From an uncultured Veillonella sp. (GTDB lineage Bacteria; Bacillota; Negativicutes; Veillonellales; Veillonellaceae): a stretch of 26,530 nt of DNA. The position numbers and the translations under genes were made by a program. Location: contig NZ_CAJLUB010000013.1 in the NCBI RefSeq assembly GCF_905209685.1, forward strand, positions 1 through 26,530. The letters are read 5' to 3'. A model generated the notes under the pieces. That model was not told where the DNA came from. It saw only the letters and a list, made by a program, of their open reading frames with translations, and searched no databases. Positions 23,199-26,530 of the stretch are shown one piece after another; the first letter of the stretch is position 1, and every line of letters starts with the position of its first letter.

Positions 23199-23232
23199 AA
23201 AGAGCTGATCTCCTTGGAGACCAGCTCTTTTT
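23199..23232. terminator. Bidirectional terminator between ftsH and the ThrE-type gene
   Basis: AGAGCTGATCTCC (23201-23213) pairs with GGAGACCAGCTCT (23216-23228) with a single A-C mismatch. It is preceded by an A-run and followed by TTTTTTT, so it can terminate both convergent genes. A further short palindrome, TGGACACTGTCCA, lies just before it at 23181-23193. Confidence 0.88.
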
Positions 23233-24576
23233 TTATTGTCCATCGTTGATGTGACGGGTTGCTAAATATTCTTGTATGCGACGTTCCTTAAGTGATTTTA
23301 AGTATTTCTGTGCTAATACATGCGGTATGGCCACACCGACAGCGATGCCAACGATGGTTAAAATACCTGTTATACCATTTTGTACCATATGTACAAGGCC
23401 GGATTCATTGAGTGCATTGATGTGAAGCATATCGAATAGAAAACGATAATATAGAATCCCTGGCATTAATGCGATAGCAGACGGTACAATAATGATCGTA
23501 CTAGAGGTTTTAAGCCAAGTTGAAACTTTTACAAAGATTATACTCATGATGGCAGCCCCTACAAAGGTAGCACCAGCAATAGAGAACCCTAATTCAACAG
23601 CTAATAAATTGCGAATGAATACACATAATACACCGCCAATACCGATTGATAATAAGAGCCGCACAGGAGCATTAAATAAAACTGCAAATGAGGCAGCGGC
23701 CATAAAAGAACCTATAATCTGTTCAATGGATAGTACATGAGGTTTAATATCTACAAAACTAAATGCAGGCATAGGGCTAAAGTACAAGGCCATGGCCATG
23801 CCCAAGGTCATACTACCTACAATGAGAATTGTTCTAATAGCTCTTGTAATACCCGATAGAATATGGTTGTTAATTGTATCAATAACGGCATTGATAAGCG
23901 GTACGCCTGGAATCATAAATAAGGTACAGCATACAAGAACATAAACTAACGAATCTTGTTCAATATGTGAATAGAAACCATAGGCAGAAACCATAGCAGC
24001 AAATCCACCTAATGTAATACCTACATATTCATTACAGCCTAAACGCACAGATAGAGTACGGGTGAAATAACCGATTAGAGAACAAATAACAGTTACAATA
24101 AAAGCTATCATATCGCCACTATACAAGAAGGCAAGGCCTGCTGATCCGAGTGCACAAGCAATACCCTTTATCCAATCAGGATATACTGGAATAGTGGAAT
24201 CTAATCTTGAAATTAACTGTTCATAAGTTGTAAGTGAATAATGTCGTTCAAAGGCGCGCCAAGTTAGTTTAGATACTGCATTAATCATGGCCATATTGGG
24301 TACATGGACAGGTGTTTTTCTAAATACGGTAATAGATCGTTCTTTATGCAGTAAATTGACCATAATCGTAGTATAGGAAATATGTATATTTAAATAATCA
24401 TGAGGAATACCCATAAATGTTGCGGCTTTAAGCATTTCTTCAATGATTCGATTTGTATCGGCACCACATTCCATGAGTAATTTACCTATGTTTAATAGGA
24501 CATCGAGCTTTCTATGAATATGAATAAATGGGTTCTCAAGAACTTCATTTTTTTCTTCTAATGTAAATTGTTTCAT
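23233..24576 (-). CDS. Threonine/serine exporter (ThrE) family protein, full-length fused form
   Basis: A 447-residue membrane protein of the ThrE family (DUF1212 plus the ThrE_2 half) on one chain. The cytoplasmic N-terminal part (about 1-140) shows the family's LLNIGKLLMECGADTNRIIEEM motif. About ten hydrophobic segments follow in two groups of five, with FMIPGVPLINAVIDTINNH at the end of the first half and VPSAIALMPGILYYRFLF in the second. The two GxP-type motifs are typical of the paired halves. The role is proton-driven export of threonine, serine or related small molecules such as dicarboxylates; the substrate here is unknown. The start has GGGGAG upstream. The C-terminus is basic and cytoplasmic. 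Confidence 0.86.
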   Translation of the reverse strand: MKQFTLEEKNEVLENPFIHIHRKLDVLLNIGKLLMECGADTNRIIEEMLKAATFMGIPHDYLNIHISYTTIMVNLLHKERSITVFRKTPVHVPNMAMINAVSKLTWRAFERHYSLTTYEQLISRLDSTIPVYPDWIKGIACALGSAGLAFLYSGDMIAFIVTVICSLIGYFTRTLSVRLGCNEYVGITLGGFAAMVSAYGFYSHIEQDSLVYVLVCCTLFMIPGVPLINAVIDTINNHILSGITRAIRTILIVGSMTLGMAMALYFSPMPAFSFVDIKPHVLSIEQIIGSFMAAASFAVLFNAPVRLLLSIGIGGVLCVFIRNLLAVELGFSIAGATFVGAAIMSIIFVKVSTWLKTSSTIIIVPSAIALMPGILYYRFLFDMLHINALNESGLVHMVQNGITGILTIVGIAVGVAIPHVLAQKYLKSLKERRIQEYLATRHINDGQ

Positions 24577-24647
24577 ATATCTCCCCAGATAATGATAGAT
24601 TATATTATTGTTATCTTTTACATACGGTATAACTTAATACTATATGT

Positions 24648-24656
24648 ATTATACCA
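24648..24656 (-). promoter_or_regulatory. Extended -10 promoter for the ThrE-type gene
   Basis: On the - strand the sequence reads TGGTATAAT (hexamer 24653-24648), a perfect extended -10 about 70 bases before the ATG. It is the same nine-base element as at 134-142. The -35 position is not recognisable. Confidence 0.55.
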
Positions 24657-24676
24657 TTAATTATTATAAATAATCC

Positions 24677-24705
24677 TTGCTTTTTATAGAGTACACTTGT
24701 ACAAT
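24677..24705 (+). promoter_or_regulatory. Promoter of birA-coaX
   Basis: TTGCTT (24677-24682) and TACAAT (24700-24705) are 17 bases apart. The transcript should begin near 24712, giving a leader of about 36 bases with AAAGGGG at 24731-24737 before the birA ATG. A TTGACA at 24723-24728 is too close to the gene to be its -35. Confidence 0.6.
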
Positions 24706-24729
24706 CGAATTGTAAACCTAGGTTGACAA
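24697..24729. promoter_or_regulatory. Putative BirA operator overlapping the birA promoter
   Basis: The half-sites TTGTACAAT (24697-24705) and GGTTGACAA (24721-24729) are separated by 15 bases. This is the geometry of known BirA boxes (TTGTAAACC, 14-16 bases, GGTTTACAA). The right half matches 8 of 9 positions and the left 6 of 9. A further half-site, TTGTAAACC (24710-24718), matches 9 of 9 and forms a tight dyad with the right half. The left half overlaps the -10, so binding should block transcription. Confidence 0.6.
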
Positions 24730-24747
24730 AGAAAGGGGCTCTAAACT

Positions 24748-25722
24748 ATGCGTGATGAAGTGCTAGAATTCTTGAGACAAAACCAAGGTAGTTTCGTATC
24801 GGGACAAGATATGTCCGAAGCATGCCATGTTTCGCGCACAGCAATTTGGAAACATATCAAGGCGTTACGTCAAAAAGGCTACAAAATAGAATCTTATACC
24901 AAGAGGGGGTATCGATTATTGGAGGAACCTGATTTGTTAAGTCCATTGGCCATGAAGCAAATCTTAAAAACAGATGTATTTGGAAAGCGGTATGTCTATA
25001 TGGACACTACCGAATCTACTAACCTAGAAGCTCGTCGCTTAGCGCAACAAGGTGCAGAAGAAGGTACTGTTGTTGTAACAGAGGAACAGGCTGCTGGCCG
25101 AGGTCGTTTATCGCGGGGCTGGTATTCTCCATTTGGGAAAGGTCTATGGTTTAGTCTCATTTTGCGCCCTGACTTTGCACCAGTAGAAGCACCGAAGTGT
25201 ACATTGATGGCAGCCGTAGCATTAACAAAGGCTTTTCATAAAATGGGCCTTACAGATGCGGGTATTAAATGGCCAAATGATATCCTTGTAAATGGTCGTA
25301 AATTAGTTGGTATTTTGACAGAAATGTCCGGCTCTATGGAGGAAATTTCCTATATTGTTATGGGCATAGGTGTCAATGTTAAGACTAAACAAGAAGAACT
25401 ACCAGAAGAATTGAAGTTAATTGCTACGTCATTAACAATGGAAGGCATTGATATTGAACGGACAGAAGCTTTTAAAATTATTTTGGAATCCTTAGAACAT
25501 CAATATTATGAAGTCCTCGATAGTGGCTTTGAGGAAACCTTAAATGAATGGCGCCAATTATCGGTAACCCTTGGCGAAGAAATTGAAGTGAGAGCACCAG
25601 GAAATACCTATGAAGGGGTAGCTACAGATATTGATGAAGATGGTAACTTATTAGTAAGAATCCCTGATGGGACAGTTAAACGTATTGTGGCAGGGGACGT
25701 GTCAATTCGTCCGCGCAAATAG
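24748..25722 (+). CDS. birA: Bifunctional biotin-protein ligase and biotin operon repressor
   Basis: A 324-residue Group II biotin ligase. Residues 1-60 form a winged helix (HVSRTAIWKHIKALRQKGY, then the TKRGYRLLE wing), so it can bind DNA. The ligase core has the ATP/biotin loop AGRGRLSRGW (116-125), GLWFSLILRP, KWPNDI (174-179) and the catalytic Lys185 in NGRKLVGIL. The C-terminal SH3-like domain (about 270-324) includes GVATDIDEDGNLLVR. It biotinylates carboxylases and, as biotinyl-AMP complex, represses biotin genes. Its only visible target here is the operator in its own promoter. AAAGGGG precedes the ATG. It is nine bases from coaX, so the two form an operon. Confidence 0.94.
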   Translation: MRDEVLEFLRQNQGSFVSGQDMSEACHVSRTAIWKHIKALRQKGYKIESYTKRGYRLLEEPDLLSPLAMKQILKTDVFGKRYVYMDTTESTNLEARRLAQQGAEEGTVVVTEEQAAGRGRLSRGWYSPFGKGLWFSLILRPDFAPVEAPKCTLMAAVALTKAFHKMGLTDAGIKWPNDILVNGRKLVGILTEMSGSMEEISYIVMGIGVNVKTKQEELPEELKLIATSLTMEGIDIERTEAFKIILESLEHQYYEVLDSGFEETLNEWRQLSVTLGEEIEVRAPGNTYEGVATDIDEDGNLLVRIPDGTVKRIVAGDVSIRPRK

Positions 25723-25731
25723 GAGGCATTC

Positions 25732-26499
25732 ATGTTATTAGTAATTGATGTGGGGAACACCAATATTGTTCTCGGTGTATACGACAAGACAGATCTTGTA
25801 GGTCACTGGCGTATTTCCACGGATCGCGTTCGGACCACAGATGAATATGGCATGTTGATGATGAATTTATTCTTCCACGATCGCAAGGTTGATGTGAAAG
25901 ATATTAAAGATATTATCATTTCTTCAGTTGTGCCACCGTTGATGCCTACATTAGAACGCGTATGTTTACGTTATTTTAATGTAAATCCTCTCATTGTTGG
26001 ACCTGGTACAAAGACTGGTATCGCTATTAAGTATGATAATCCTCGTGAAGTAGGGGCTGACCGTATCGTAAATGCTGTGGCTGCACATGAACAATATAAA
26101 GGTGATTTAATCATTATCGACTTTGGTACAGCTACAACCTATTGTGCGGTTCAAGGTAATGGCGATTATATGGGCGGTGTAATTACTCCAGGTGTTACAA
26201 TTTCTGCGGAGGCTTTATTCCAACGGGCTGCTAAATTGCCACGTATCGATGTCAGAGATCCTGGTCAAGTGATTTGTCGCAATACCGTATCTTCTATGCA
26301 ATCTGGTATGTTCTATGGCTACGTAGGCCAAGTAGAAGGTCTCGTATCTCGTATGAAAGCTGAAATGGGAGGTCAAGTAACTGTAGTGGCTACAGGCGGT
26401 TTAGCACAGCTTATCAGCAGCGCTACAGACTGCATTGATCATGTAGAGCCTATGCTTACATTAGAAGGCTTACGTCTTATTTACGAAAGAAATAAATAA
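25732..26499 (+). CDS. coaX: Type III pantothenate kinase
   Basis: CoaX catalyses the first step of coenzyme A synthesis, phosphorylating pantothenate; the type III form needs a monovalent cation and is not feedback-inhibited by CoA. The 255-residue protein has the acetate/sugar-kinase fold phosphate loop [17 protein letters not shown] (2-18). Further motifs are [35 protein letters not shown] and [26 protein letters not shown] lies five bases before the ATG. It completes the birA-coaX unit seen in many Firmicutes. Confidence 0.95.
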   Translation: MLLVIDVGNTNIVLGVYDKTDLVGHWRISTDRVRTTDEYGMLMMNLFFHDRKVDVKDIKDIIISSVVPPLMPTLERVCLRYFNVNPLIVGPGTKTGIAIKYDNPREVGADRIVNAVAAHEQYKGDLIIIDFGTATTYCAVQGNGDYMGGVITPGVTISAEALFQRAAKLPRIDVRDPGQVICRNTVSSMQSGMFYGYVGQVEGLVSRMKAEMGGQVTVVATGGLAQLISSATDCIDHVEPMLTLEGLRLIYERNK

Positions 26500-26505
26500 T
26501 GCTAC

Positions 26506-26511
26506 TATAAT
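26506..26511 (+). promoter_or_regulatory. -10 element at the right edge, for a gene outside the window
   Basis: TATAAT lies seven bases after the coaX stop. It may start the next gene, which is beyond the window. No terminator hairpin is visible between coaX and this element. Confidence 0.35.
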
Positions 26512-26530
26512 ATAGTTACGTATATGTAAC

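Noticed and set aside
23492-23740. Open frame on the + strand opposite the ThrE-type gene
   Set aside because: It is antisense to conserved membrane helices and has no ribosome binding site or promoter.
24723-24728. TTGACA close to birA as its -35 element
   Set aside because: It lies only 20 bases before the ATG with no room for a -10. It is better explained as part of the right half-site of the BirA-like operator.
1-26530. Mobile element, phage remnant, CRISPR array or defence island
   Set aside because: No transposase, integrase, phage or cas gene, no regularly spaced repeats, and no tRNA-flanked insertion were seen. Gene order and base use look like ordinary core chromosome.

Overview
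This window is a stretch of low-GC bacterial chromosome of Firmicutes type that encodes envelope functions of a diderm-like cell. Gene content and order point to Negativicutes, most likely Veillonella. The arrangement divIC/ftsB - S1-domain yabR - (ppx) - tilS - hpt - ftsH, followed by birA - coaX, matches the Bacillus/Clostridium divIC-to-coaX neighbourhood without its sporulation genes. The genus call is inference from synteny and protein character; no marker gene proves it. Nearly every gene has a strong GGAGG-type ribosome binding site, and several promoters are of the extended -10 type (TGnTATAAT). There is no gene-free stretch over 300 bases. I saw no rRNA, tRNA, CRISPR array, transposase or phage gene.

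Layout. (1) 1-2881: a 15-bp perfect hairpin, an unrecognised membrane protein (+), a bidirectional terminator, a DUF805 membrane protein (-) and a pyridoxamine kinase (-). (2) 2954-11395: an oligopeptide ABC transporter operon (oppB, oppC, oppD, oppF), a cytoplasmic class A beta-lactamase-fold serine hydrolase and an oppA-type binding protein, closed by a terminator. An LD-carboxypeptidase (S66) and an M20 amidohydrolase follow. Together these look like a peptide, possibly murein-peptide, uptake and salvage locus. (3) 11403-15302: an ABC-F ATPase behind a promoter and a terminator-like leader hairpin, then a compact folate operon (folE, folP, folB, folK) with overlapping starts and stops. (4) 15303-17733: an unknown single-pass protein, a small GlsB/YeaQ-type membrane protein, and an L-2-hydroxyacid dehydrogenase of the LDH/MDH family with an atypical substrate loop. 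(5) 17780-23228: ftsB/divIC, an S1-domain protein, ppx/gppA, tilS, hpt and ftsH. (6) 23233-26530: a ThrE-type exporter (-), then birA and coaX (+), with a BirA-like operator over the birA promoter, and a promoter at the right edge.

Most of the window is conserved housekeeping sequence. I do not see a convincing wholly new system. The points most worth checking are: FolE with Gln where the catalytic His of the H-x-C motif is expected; the peptide-import/serine hydrolase/LD-carboxypeptidase cluster, whose hydrolase lacks the class A deacylating Glu; the attenuator-like leader and inverted repeat at the ABC-F promoter; the BirA-like operator before birA; and the LDH-family enzyme with a changed specificity loop.
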